Assembly (NCBI GenBank): GCA_038239005.1
Contig: JBBSFE010000012.1
Coordinates: forward strand, 20,613 to 84,612
DNA from: DASXHD01 sp038239005
GTDB lineage: Bacteria; Myxococcota_A; Polyangia; Polyangiales; Polyangiaceae
Length of the DNA stretch: 64,000 nucleotides
Reading direction: 5' to 3'
Below the pieces are notes generated by a model. The model made no database searches. It was given only the letters and a program-made list of their open reading frames with translations, and was not told the DNA's origin. The translations under genes and the position numbers were made by a program. How positions within the stretch are numbered: the first letter of the stretch is position 1; each line of letters begins with the position of its first letter. Shown here one piece after another: positions 44,454-52,590 of the stretch.

Positions 44454-45613
44454 CGAAAACACTTCTCGGCTTCGCGCTCGGCGCGCTCTGGCGAAGGCGC
44501 GCGCGTTCGATCGCGCTCGGTGTCGGCCTTGCCCTCACGGTCATGCTCGTTGGCGCGGTGCTCTTCTTGACCGAGGCCCTCCGTGCAGAAGCGGAACGCG
44601 GCGCGGTCGCGCTTCCCGACGTCGTCGTTCAGCGCCTCGTCGCGGGTCGCCCCACGGCCGTGAAAATCGCCGATGCGAAAGCATTCGAAGACATCGATTC
44701 CGTGAAGACCTCGCGCGCGCGTGTGTGGGGCTACGTATTTTTGCCCGCCATTCAGGGCAACGTCACCATCGTCGCCACGCGCCCCGATGTGCCCACGCTC
44801 GAAGGCACGGGCGCGCTCGCCACCGGTCGCGATCTCGTGCACGGCAAACACGAGATGGTCGCAGGCGCTCCGCTCGCGCGTGCGCTCGGGCTCCTCGTGG
44901 GCGATTCGCTCGGGCTTCCGTCGCCGCGCCCCTCGCCGCCCCTCGCGCTCGTGGGCACGTTTTCGAGCGCGGTCGATCTTTACGCGGCCGATGTGATCGT
45001 GTGCGACGAAGACGATGCGCGCGCGATCCTCGGGCTCGCTCCAGACGAAGCCACCGACATCGCCATCGACGTCAAGAACCCGGAAGAGGCGCGCATCGTC
45101 GCGGGCACCGTGCTCGATCGCATGCCTGGTGCGCGCGTCGTCGAGAAGCGTGCGCTCGCACGTGTGTACACGCTCGCCTACGGACGTCGGGCGGGGCTCT
45201 TGCTCGCCGCGTGCATTCCGGCACTGATCGCGCTTCTCGTGCTCGCGCTCGATCGCGCGAGTGGGCTCTCGCCGGACGAAAAACGCGAGATCGCGATTTT
45301 GAAGGCGATTGGCTTTTCGATTCGCGATGTCCTCTCGGTCAAGATGCTCGAGGCATTCGTCGTCGCATCGCTCGCGGCAGCTCTCGGCATTCTCGCGGCC
45401 TACGCTTGGGTATTTTGGCTCGGCGCGCCCGGTCTGCGCGGCGCGCTCGTTGGCTGGAGCGTGCTTTATCCGGAGACGAAGCTCACACCGATGGTCGATC
45501 TCGCCGAGCTCCTCGGCATCGCGGCCGCCACGGTGGGCCCATTCGTGGGTCTTTCGGTCGTGCCCGCGTGGCGTGCGGCCATCCTCGAGCCGATGGACGC
45601 CATGCGTGGCTGA
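44450..45613 (+). CDS. FtsX-like ABC permease
   Basis: 387 residues from ATG 44450; the long open frame before it is out of the mlaE frame and is a shadow. A first helix (ARSIALGVGLALTVMLVGAV) is followed by a periplasmic domain and three more helices: RAGLLLAACIPALIALLVLA, EKREIAILKAIGFSIRDVLS (the typical coupling loop), and two at the C-terminus, the MacB/LolC/FtsX topology. No ATPase gene is adjacent on this strand. It could extrude or release lipoproteins; substrate unknown. Confidence 0.78.
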   Translation: MTKTLLGFALGALWRRRARSIALGVGLALTVMLVGAVLFLTEALRAEAERGAVALPDVVVQRLVAGRPTAVKIADAKAFEDIDSVKTSRARVWGYVFLPAIQGNVTIVATRPDVPTLEGTGALATGRDLVHGKHEMVAGAPLARALGLLVGDSLGLPSPRPSPPLALVGTFSSAVDLYAADVIVCDEDDARAILGLAPDEATDIAIDVKNPEEARIVAGTVLDRMPGARVVEKRALARVYTLAYGRRAGLLLAACIPALIALLVLALDRASGLSPDEKREIAILKAIGFSIRDVLSVKMLEAFVVASLAAALGILAAYAWVFWLGAPGLRGALVGWSVLYPETKLTPMVDLAELLGIAAATVGPFVGLSVVPAWRAAILEPMDAMRG

Positions 45614-45632
45614 TGCCACACTCCTCCACGGC

Positions 45633-46193
45633 ATGGATCGCGTCGCCGCAGCTCGCGCCATCGACGAGTTCTTGCTCGCCATCGGCCGCAACCCGAGCGT
45701 CGAAAGCGAGCTCGAAGGCACCGGCGCGCGCGTTGCCGCGGCCTACATCGACGAGCTCACGAGCGGCTACGCCGTCGACGTCGATGCGCTCCTGCGCGGC
45801 AACGTGCTCGCGGGCTCGCCAGGCTCGGTCGTGGAGCTCCGTGATGTTGCCGTCACGACGACGTGTCCGCATCATTTGATGGCAGGCGTCGGCAAAGCAA
45901 CGATCGGGTTTGCGCCACGCGAGAAAATCCTCGGCGTCGGATCGATGGCGCGGTTGCTCGATGCGTTCGCGCGCCGTCTCACACTTCAAGAGACGATCGG
46001 TGATGGCGTCGTTGATGCGATAGAGCGAAACCTCTCGCCTCGCTGGGTCGCGTGCCGCATCGAGATGACGCACGCATGCATGACCGCACGCGGCGAGCGC
46101 ACACACGGCGCACGTCTCGTGACGTTCGCGATGCGCGGCACCGACGACGCCGCGCGCGCAGAAGCAGCTGCTTTCGTGCGGGATCCAAAGTGA
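45633..46193 (+). CDS. folE: GTP cyclohydrolase I (FolE)
   Basis: 186 residues from ATG 45633. TTTCPHHLMAGVGKATIGF holds two zinc ligands (Cys and His) and MTHACMTARG the third Cys plus the GTP-binding region; ILGVGSMARLLDAFARRLTL and QETIGDGVVDAI align with the E. coli enzyme. It converts GTP to dihydroneopterin triphosphate. It starts a five-gene run and its stop overlaps an SDR gene (GTGA), so together they may make a reduced pterin rather than only folate (inference). Confidence 0.85.
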   Translation: MDRVAAARAIDEFLLAIGRNPSVESELEGTGARVAAAYIDELTSGYAVDVDALLRGNVLAGSPGSVVELRDVAVTTTCPHHLMAGVGKATIGFAPREKILGVGSMARLLDAFARRLTLQETIGDGVVDAIERNLSPRWVACRIEMTHACMTARGERTHGARLVTFAMRGTDDAARAEAAAFVRDPK

Positions 46194-46873
46194 AAGTTGC
46201 CGTCGTCACGGGCGCCGGGCGGGGCATCGGGCGTGCGATTGCGATCGACCTCGCACGCCGCGGTCTCGACGTCGCGCTTCTCGCACGAACCGAAGCCGAC
46301 GTCGCCGATGTCGCCGCGCTCGTCGTCGCCGAAGGTCAGCGCGCGCTGGCGCTTCGATGCGACGTCACCATCGCGAACGACGTCGTAAAAGCAGCAGAAC
46401 GTGTTCTCGGCGAGCTCGGCGTGCCCGAAGTGGTCGTCGCCAACGCAGGCGTCGTCAAACGCGCGCTCCTCACGGAAATGGACGAAGCCGATTGGGACCA
46501 CGTGCTCGACGTGAACCTCAAAGGCACGTTCCTCACCGCGCGCGCGTTCATCGCGCCAATGGTGGAGCATCATCGCGGTCGCTTCATTGCGCTCGGCAGC
46601 ATCTCGTCGACCGTCGGCACCGCGCGCCACAGCGCCTACTGCGCATCGAAGTGGGGCGTCGTGGGTTTCGTGAAATCGCTCGCCGAAGAAATTCGCGGTT
46701 CGGGTGTGCAAGCGATGGTCGTCATGCCGGGAAGCGTTGACACCGACATGCTGCAAGGAAGCGGCTTCGAGCCCCAGATGACGGCTGCGGCGGTGGCGAA
46801 GCTCGTGACGTTCGCCGCGCTCGATGCACCTGACGCCATGAACGGCAGCGCCCTCGAAATGTTCGGGGCATGA
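46190..46873 (+). CDS. Short-chain dehydrogenase/reductase
   Basis: 227 residues from GTG 46190 overlapping the folE stop. VAVVTGAGRGIGRAIAIDLA is the NAD(P) loop, VVVANAGVVKRA the NAG motif, FIALGSISSTVG the catalytic Ser, and YCASKWGVVGFVKS the YxxxK pair. Next to folE it could be a dihydromonapterin or sepiapterin-type reductase; the sequence alone does not fix this. It overlaps the LON-domain gene (ATGA). Confidence 0.88.
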   Translation: MKVAVVTGAGRGIGRAIAIDLARRGLDVALLARTEADVADVAALVVAEGQRALALRCDVTIANDVVKAAERVLGELGVPEVVVANAGVVKRALLTEMDEADWDHVLDVNLKGTFLTARAFIAPMVEHHRGRFIALGSISSTVGTARHSAYCASKWGVVGFVKSLAEEIRGSGVQAMVVMPGSVDTDMLQGSGFEPQMTAAAVAKLVTFAALDAPDAMNGSALEMFGA

Positions 46874-47517
46874 CGATGAAGCGTTCGACCGACACCGCCA
46901 AACGCGTCGCTGATGCCCTCGACGATCTGCCGATTTTCCCGCTGCCTCGTCTCGTTTTCTTCCCGAACACCGTGCTGCCGCTCCACGTGTTCGAGCCGCG
47001 CTATCGCAAGATGCTTGCAGACTGCATCGAAACGCATGGCGTCATGGTCGTCACGCGTCTCGAGCAAAACGAACGCATCGCGGCGGTTGCGGGTGCGGGC
47101 ATCATCATCCACCACGAAGAGCTTCCCGATGGTCGCTCGAACGTCGTGCTCTCGGGCGCGGCGCGTGTGCGTCTCGAAGAGCATCCGTTCTGCCCGCCGT
47201 ATCGCCGCGCGCGGGCCACCGTGCTCGAGCCGATCCACTCGCACGTCGCGACCGAAGATCTTACGGCGCTCGTCGCCGCCGCGACCGAGTTCGTTCGCGA
47301 AGTGCGCCGGCACGATGGCGAGTTTTCGTTCGAGCTTCCGCGCGAGCGCGGTGCAGGCATTCTCGCGGACGTGTGCGCGGCGCACCTCATCGTCGACGCA
47401 GACGTTCGTCAGCGTCTGCTCGAAGAGCTCGACGACGCCGCGCGCGTTCGCGGTGTCATCGAAGAGCTCGCATCGCAACGTTTTTCGCTCGCCGATCGCT
47501 CGCGCGTGCTTCATTGA
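46870..47517 (+). CDS. LON N-terminal (peptidase S16 substrate-binding) domain protein
   Basis: 215 residues. LPIFPLPRLVFFPNTVLPLH and VFEPRYRKMLADC match the N-terminal domain of Lon protease; no ATPase or protease domain follows. Stand-alone LON-domain proteins are common in bacteria and bind unfolded peptides. Located in the folE run, 4 bp after the Rieske gene would be reached (47522). Confidence 0.82.
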   Translation: MTMKRSTDTAKRVADALDDLPIFPLPRLVFFPNTVLPLHVFEPRYRKMLADCIETHGVMVVTRLEQNERIAAVAGAGIIIHHEELPDGRSNVVLSGAARVRLEEHPFCPPYRRARATVLEPIHSHVATEDLTALVAAATEFVREVRRHDGEFSFELPRERGAGILADVCAAHLIVDADVRQRLLEELDDAARVRGVIEELASQRFSLADRSRVLH

Positions 47518-47521
47518 AACC

Positions 47522-47875
47522 ATGAAGCTCGTCGGTCGAGTTCCTCGCGCGGACATCGCAGGTGGCGCGTTCGTCCGGCTTACGTATCCACCCTTCGACG
47601 TGCTCGTGACCACCGTCGACGGCCTTCCCTATGCCATCGACGACAGCTGCAACCACGCCGGCGCGAGCCTCACGGCCGGCTCGCGTTCGATCACGCGCCC
47701 GCATTGCGTCGTGTGCCCGATGCACGGCTACGTGTTCGATTTGCGCACCGGCAAAATCGTCGTTCCGCAGGGCCTTTGCGACGATCAACGCACCTTCGCA
47801 ACCACGCTCGAAGGCGACGACGTCCTCGTGTGGGATACGCACGAAGTCACCATCACGCACAGCGTAGTGCGGTAA
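47522..47875 (+). CDS. Rieske [2Fe-2S] ferredoxin-like protein
   Basis: 117 residues from ATG 47522. The cluster ligands are read in DDSCNHAGASL (CxH) and CVVCPMHGYVFDL (CxxH), the two-box Rieske pattern, within a short single-domain ferredoxin. It carries electrons to an oxygenase or reductase; the partner may be encoded elsewhere. Its stop shares a base with the next start (TAATG). Confidence 0.85.
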   Translation: MKLVGRVPRADIAGGAFVRLTYPPFDVLVTTVDGLPYAIDDSCNHAGASLTAGSRSITRPHCVVCPMHGYVFDLRTGKIVVPQGLCDDQRTFATTLEGDDVLVWDTHEVTITHSVVR

Positions 47876-48942
47876 TGTGTCTGATGCGATCGACTCGATG
47901 GCTCCAAGTCTGCGTCGTCGGTTTGTTCGTCGCGGGCGCCGGCGCATGCGCGCGCGCCATCGTCTCCTCGGATGACAGCACCACGACCGACGCAAGCTCG
48001 GTGACCGACGCGACAACCTCGAATGACGTCACCACCAAGCCCGGGTGCGATGCTCCGCTGATCAAGTGTCTCAACGTCGACGCCGGCAGCGAAGCGGGCT
48101 CGTGCATCGACATCACGACCGACATCAATCACTGCGGCCAATGCACGACCGCATGCAGCACGGGTGATGCGGGCGCGCTCGAAGCGGGCACGGGCAATCC
48201 CGACTCAGGCATCGCATACGACGGCGGCTCGGCGTGGAGCCTCGGCACGGCATCATGCAGCAAGAGCGCGTGCGCGATCACGTGCCCGACCAGCATGACC
48301 GAGTGCAGCGATCACATTTGTTACGACACTCAGAACTTTCACGACAACTGCGGCGCATGCGGCACGGCCTGCGCGGCCGACACCGAATGGTGCACAACCG
48401 GCCACTGCTGCGCGGTGGGCACCGCGTACTGCAGCTCGAGCTGCACCGATATTCTCAGCGACAAGAACAACTGCGGCACGTGCGGCAACGTCTGCGGCTC
48501 ATCGACGCCCGTATGCAGCGCCGGCAAATGCACGACCGCGATCATCTACAGTCAAGCCTTCACATCGGGCGCAACGCCGACAACGCAATGCACCGCGTGG
48601 GACACCTTCCGCGCGAGCCTCACGGGAACGTACACGTCCATCACGCTGAGCGGCTCGAACGACACCACCGGCCGCACGTGCACCGGCGCGGGCGCGAACA
48701 CACTTTGCCAAGCGCTCCACAACAAGACCGCCGTCTCCGCGCTCTCGTGCGGCGGCTACACCTGGAACGCGTATTTGACCTGCAGCACCGATGTCGAGCT
48801 CTCCGCGGATGGCACCGTATGCTCGTGCACCGCGTCACCGGCGTATGACGTTCGCCCGTGCATTGCCAACCTCAATTGGGGTGGCGTCAAAACGGTCTCG
48901 TGCTCCGCGCCTTCGCAAACGCTCACCGTGACCTGCAAGTAG
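47875..48942 (+). CDS. Secreted Cys-rich protein with NCGxCG repeats
   Basis: 355 residues from ATG 47875 (ATG 47884 also in frame). A signal peptide (QVCVVGLFVAGAGACARA) precedes a Thr/Ser/Asp-rich stretch, then repeats of the form HCGQCTTACS, NCGACGTACA and NCGTCGNVCG, each a CGxCGxxC disulfide unit typical of myxobacterial surface proteins. The last 140 residues (TCTGAGANTLCQALHN, SADGTVCSCTAS) form a separate Cys-rich domain. Function unknown; last gene of the folE run. Confidence 0.75.
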   Translation: MCLMRSTRWLQVCVVGLFVAGAGACARAIVSSDDSTTTDASSVTDATTSNDVTTKPGCDAPLIKCLNVDAGSEAGSCIDITTDINHCGQCTTACSTGDAGALEAGTGNPDSGIAYDGGSAWSLGTASCSKSACAITCPTSMTECSDHICYDTQNFHDNCGACGTACAADTEWCTTGHCCAVGTAYCSSSCTDILSDKNNCGTCGNVCGSSTPVCSAGKCTTAIIYSQAFTSGATPTTQCTAWDTFRASLTGTYTSITLSGSNDTTGRTCTGAGANTLCQALHNKTAVSALSCGGYTWNAYLTCSTDVELSADGTVCSCTASPAYDVRPCIANLNWGGVKTVSCSAPSQTLTVTCK

Positions 48943-48977
48943 GTTAGAAATCGCGCAACTCGAGGCTCGGGCTGCCG

Positions 48978-49294
48978 ATGGGCGGCATGATTACGAACGA
49001 TCCCCGTTACGACGCCGACGTCAAAGCCCTCAAGGGTTACGAGGACGTCACGACCACGTCTGCGATGGGCAAAATCGCTCAAGACGCGAACGGCGGGAAG
49101 CCACCGTCACGATTCACGCCGGCGACAAGTCGTATGACGAGGTCGTCGCCGAACAGAAGACGCCAACGCGGACAGACGCGGCGGAGCTCGCGCTTCAGGC
49201 CATCGACGGTCTCGAAATCGTCGGTGCGGCGATCGATTCCGTGAATGGTCGTGACGCGAAATATGGCGCTGCTGGCGTCTCGTGGAGGGTGTGA
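48978..49294 (+). pseudogene. Small protein gene with a single-base frameshift
   Basis: The ATG at 48978 reads NDPRYDADVKALKGYEDVTT then loses sense after 49095. One base back, the frame continues ATVTIHAGDKSYDEVVAEQK and ELALQAIDGLEIVGAAIDS to a TGA at 49292-49294, which overlaps the next start (TGATG). Restoring one G in the GGG at 49095-49097 repairs it to about 105 residues. A homopolymer error is as likely as true mutation. Family unknown. Confidence 0.6.
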
Positions 49295-49557
49295 TGCAGC
49301 CGTATCGCGCCGTGGCGAGTGGGGAGAGCCTGCCGCAAACCAAGCGACGCATGCCCGAGCTCTGGCTTCTCGCGCCGTTCTCCGGAGCCAGCGTGTTTTC
49401 CGCGTACGTCGCAGACACCTGGACGATGCGCGCGATCATCATCGTCGCAACGCTCGCGGTCGCGTACGGGTTCGTTCGCATGTACCACCCGTACTACGTC
49501 GCGAAGCGGCGCCTTCGAGACGAGCGCGAAGTCGAAGAGCAGTTTCGCAGTTGGTGA
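49294..49557 (+). CDS. Small membrane protein
   Basis: 87 residues from ATG 49294 overlapping the frameshifted gene's stop. One or two membrane helices (APFSGASVFSAYVADTW and MRAIIIVATLAVAYGFVRMY) are followed by a charged C-terminus (KRRLRDEREVEEQFRSW). Function unknown. Its stop abuts the stop of the convergent esterase gene. Confidence 0.6.
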   Translation: MQPYRAVASGESLPQTKRRMPELWLLAPFSGASVFSAYVADTWTMRAIIIVATLAVAYGFVRMYHPYYVAKRRLRDEREVEEQFRSW

Positions 49558-52500
49558 TCAGTCGGTGACGTTCACATCCGACGGCGGCATCGTGCGGTAG
49601 TTTTGGTCGACGTAGTCAACGAGCTCGTCGAACCATGTATCGAAGAGAGCTCCGCCCGGGCGCGCTGCGTCGAGGTAGAACCCGCCTTGGATGCACTCGG
49701 GTTGGCCGAGCGCCGTGCCCGCAGTGGAGCCGTCGGGTGCGGTGCCTTGGCGGCAGCGACCGTCGACGTAGACCGCGATGAACTTTGCGAGGCGGCTGTC
49801 GTACGAACGCGAGCCGTCGTTCATGAAGTTGTTGGAGATGAGCTGGAGCGCTTCGAGGTCTTCGGGTTTTTGTCCGTAGCCGTGAAGCACGAAGACGACC
49901 GGGTACCGCACGTTGCGAACGCGGTTGTCTTCGTTGGCGTAGCCCGGCGGAAGCGTGATCGCGATCGGCCCCGAGCGACCCGATTTCGTTCCGGTGAACG
50001 TCGTCTCGCAGTGGCCGGACATCTCGCAGCACGTGCTCAAGTCACTCGCGCTGCATGTGCTGTTCGTCGTGACGGTCTCGGGGTTATCGACGGGCGGATT
50101 CGTGAGAAGGCGATCGGCGTCGGGCCATTGGTGCGCGACGTAATAGAATGCGGCCTCGAGGCGATAGAGGATTTGCGCGCCGGTGCCGACGTGCTGGCCG
50201 TCGCCTTGGGAGATTTGAACCGGCGTTGCGTCGACGGTTCCGTAGCGGAGCGAAGGCGAGCTCGCGATGTCGGCCCAGCGAATCGCGGCGGGCAAGAACA
50301 CATCGGGTTGCGTGAGGTCTTGGCCGGGGATGTTCGAAAAACCGTTGTAGAATGCAACTGATTGGAGCTGGCGCCCGTCGCTTCCGCGGCGTGACGAGAG
50401 TGCGCCCGAAAGGTGCGTTGCCACGGCGCCGAAGTTGAAGAGATCGCGCACGCCGCCGTCGCTCCAGACGGAGAAGCGCGTCATGTCGTCGTCGGTGAAG
50501 GGGCCAGTTGCGGTGTCGGACCAGCCGTGGAGAATCGAGTGCGGGTCGACGGAGTAGAAGTTCGTGAGGCCGCTTGCCATCGTGAACTTTCCGTCGCCCT
50601 CGCCGAGATCGTATGGCGACGATGCGGTGCCGTTGACGCCGTCGAGGCCGAAGTCCGAGAAGACTTCGCCGAGCTCGTAGCGGTGATCGCCTTCGGTTCC
50701 GTTCGGGTTGATGTACGGATCGTAGTCGTCGCCGTTGGGATCGGGATTCGTGACGGCGTCGTAGCCGGGCTCGTTCGCGTCGATGATGCCGTCCGTGCCG
50801 GTGTCGACCCACGGCTCGTGCCCGCTGCGGATGATGGGCTCGTTCTCGTCGCGGACGCCGTTCTTGTTCAAGTCGACCGCGAGCGCGAGGCTCATCGGGT
50901 ACGCCTGATCGGCCGAGGGCGGCACGAACGTATTTTCGTACGGGCTTGCAGAGTCGTTATTGGCGCTGCCGAGCTGATTGCCGTCACACACGCTGATGAC
51001 TTGCTCGGAGCCCGTCGGGTTGTATTCGTCGTCGTAGTAGCCCGTGGGGACTTTGAACGTGCGCGATGGATCGCAACGCGTTTTGGCGCACTGCGCTTGA
51101 ATCTGATTTTCGGTCGCGTTTTGCGGATCGCCGCTGACCGGCGATAGCGTGAAGGCGCAGCTCGTTCCTTGCGGAAGGCCTGTCGTGTCGCCGAGCACCC
51201 ACGGGTCGGTGCTGAGCGGGCCGCGTGCGTAGTACGGGATTTTCGGGTCGAGGCTATCGCCGTTCGGGTTGTTTCGCTGGAGCGCGAGGTCCGTGAAAAT
51301 TTGTTCGTAGTCGGAGCGCGGGAAGTGGCCGCCGTTGCCGTTGCCGGCTTCGTACCACCAGTGGTTGAAGTCTTCGGTGTGTGCGTACGTGTCGGTGTTT
51401 GGATATTGGCTCGGGCCCGGAAGCGTGCAGCCAGGGTTTGCCGCGGTGCAGAAACCACCGAGCGCGTATTGCTCGACGAACCAGCTGAGCCACGTCCAGT
51501 CACTCGGGCCGCCCATCGGGCCAATGGCGTCGAATTGTTTGTGGTGCTTGAAGCCAAATGTGGCTGCGCCGCCGCCGCCCATCGAGATGCCGATGACCGC
51601 ACGGTGCGTGAGGTGCCGTTGATGCGTGTGCGTTCCCGCATCCGAGCGCATCGCGACTTGATAGGTGCCGAACCACGGCGACTGGAAACGGAGAACGTAG
51701 TTCCCATCGGCGAGCTGATCGATGCGCGGGCTTGCGATGTTGATGACACGCGGCGTGTGGGCGCGCGCGTTCGTGAAGAACACTTCGAGGTGGCGAAGAC
51801 GCGCGGCCGTCGGTGCGAGCGCGGGGTTCACGGGGATTGCGAAATCAATTTCACGACGCAGCGGCGTGAGCTCGGAGAGCTGCGTTTTCGGCGTGAACGT
51901 AACGGCGGGCGAGAGAACCGCGTAGCCCGTCGTTGCGATGTCGGTTGCGCACGACATCCCGACGTCGAACGTGGGCAAACCGAGCCAATCGGTGCGCGCG
52001 AACGCGCCCGTGGTGCTGCCGATCGATGCGTCGACGAGCGAGCCTGTTCCGTTTCCGACGGGAGCCGCGCTCGAGAGCGTCACGGTCGATCCGCTTCCGC
52101 TGCACACGGGCACGTCCGGCGGGCGCACGTCGACGGTGATCGTGCCAATCGCGCTCGTGCCGTCGACGTTCTTGTAAGGCGTGCCGTCTTGATTGAGGAG
52201 CGTCGCCGTGATCGTCGCTTTACCGACGGCGCCGCCGGTCACCGAAAAATCGTACGTCGCGTGACGGAGATCGACCTGCGCGGTTTGCGGCGGAGCAACG
52301 ACGCTTGGATTGTCCGACGTGAAGCTCACGCTGCCAGGCCTGCAAACATCCGGATTGAGGAGCAGCCGCACGGGGCGCGTGTAGCCGGGCGACACGGCGA
52401 CCCATGGCGGGTCGAACGTGAGCAGATACGCCTGCACCGCCTGCGGATCACAAGCTTGCTCGCCCGCGTAAGGCTGCGGCCCGGTCGGTGGGCCATTGCT

Positions 52501-52590
52501 GGAGCTACAGTGTGCGAGGCTCGCGGAAAGCGCGACGCTCGCGGAGAGCGGAATGATGGCAGTGGCGGCGAAGAGAAGGATGCGTTTCAC
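49558..52590 (-). CDS. Very large secreted esterase-like protein with hydrolase motifs in permuted order
   Basis: 1010 residues from GTG 52590. A signal peptide (LFAATAIIPLSASVALSASL) leads to Ig-like beta domains (about 40-280). RAVIGISMGGGGAATFGF (about 335) is the nucleophile elbow (GxSxG) of esterase D-type alpha/beta hydrolases. A long middle part has Ca-binding loops (DLNKNGVRDENE, DTGTDGIIDANE). Only near the C-terminus come LPPGYANEDN and YPVVFVLHGYGQKPEDL, which normally precede the nucleophile, and the protein ends at DQNYRTMPPSDVNVTD, exactly where the nucleophile half would start. The domain is therefore circularly permuted or split. Divergent from, and overlapping, the glycosyltransferase gene by 11 bp. 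Confidence 0.75.
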   Translation of the reverse strand: MKRILLFAATAIIPLSASVALSASLAHCSSSNGPPTGPQPYAGEQACDPQAVQAYLLTFDPPWVAVSPGYTRPVRLLLNPDVCRPGSVSFTSDNPSVVAPPQTAQVDLRHATYDFSVTGGAVGKATITATLLNQDGTPYKNVDGTSAIGTITVDVRPPDVPVCSGSGSTVTLSSAAPVGNGTGSLVDASIGSTTGAFARTDWLGLPTFDVGMSCATDIATTGYAVLSPAVTFTPKTQLSELTPLRREIDFAIPVNPALAPTAARLRHLEVFFTNARAHTPRVINIASPRIDQLADGNYVLRFQSPWFGTYQVAMRSDAGTHTHQRHLTHRAVIGISMGGGGAATFGFKHHKQFDAIGPMGGPSDWTWLSWFVEQYALGGFCTAANPGCTLPGPSQYPNTDTYAHTEDFNHWWYEAGNGNGGHFPRSDYEQIFTDLALQRNNPNGDSLDPKIPYYARGPLSTDPWVLGDTTGLPQGTSCAFTLSPVSGDPQNATENQIQAQCAKTRCDPSRTFKVPTGYYDDEYNPTGSEQVISVCDGNQLGSANNDSASPYENTFVPPSADQAYPMSLALAVDLNKNGVRDENEPIIRSGHEPWVDTGTDGIIDANEPGYDAVTNPDPNGDDYDPYINPNGTEGDHRYELGEVFSDFGLDGVNGTASSPYDLGEGDGKFTMASGLTNFYSVDPHSILHGWSDTATGPFTDDDMTRFSVWSDGGVRDLFNFGAVATHLSGALSSRRGSDGRQLQSVAFYNGFSNIPGQDLTQPDVFLPAAIRWADIASSPSLRYGTVDATPVQISQGDGQHVGTGAQILYRLEAAFYYVAHQWPDADRLLTNPPVDNPETVTTNSTCSASDLSTCCEMSGHCETTFTGTKSGRSGPIAITLPPGYANEDNRVRNVRYPVVFVLHGYGQKPEDLEALQLISNNFMNDGSRSYDSRLAKFIAVYVDGRCRQGTAPDGSTAGTALGQPECIQGGFYLDAARPGGALFDTWFDELVDYVDQNYRTMPPSDVNVTD

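Noticed and set aside
44180..45879. Two frames over 500 codons across the FtsX-like gene
   Set aside because: Low-complexity Arg-rich shadows; the FtsX frame has correct membrane topology.
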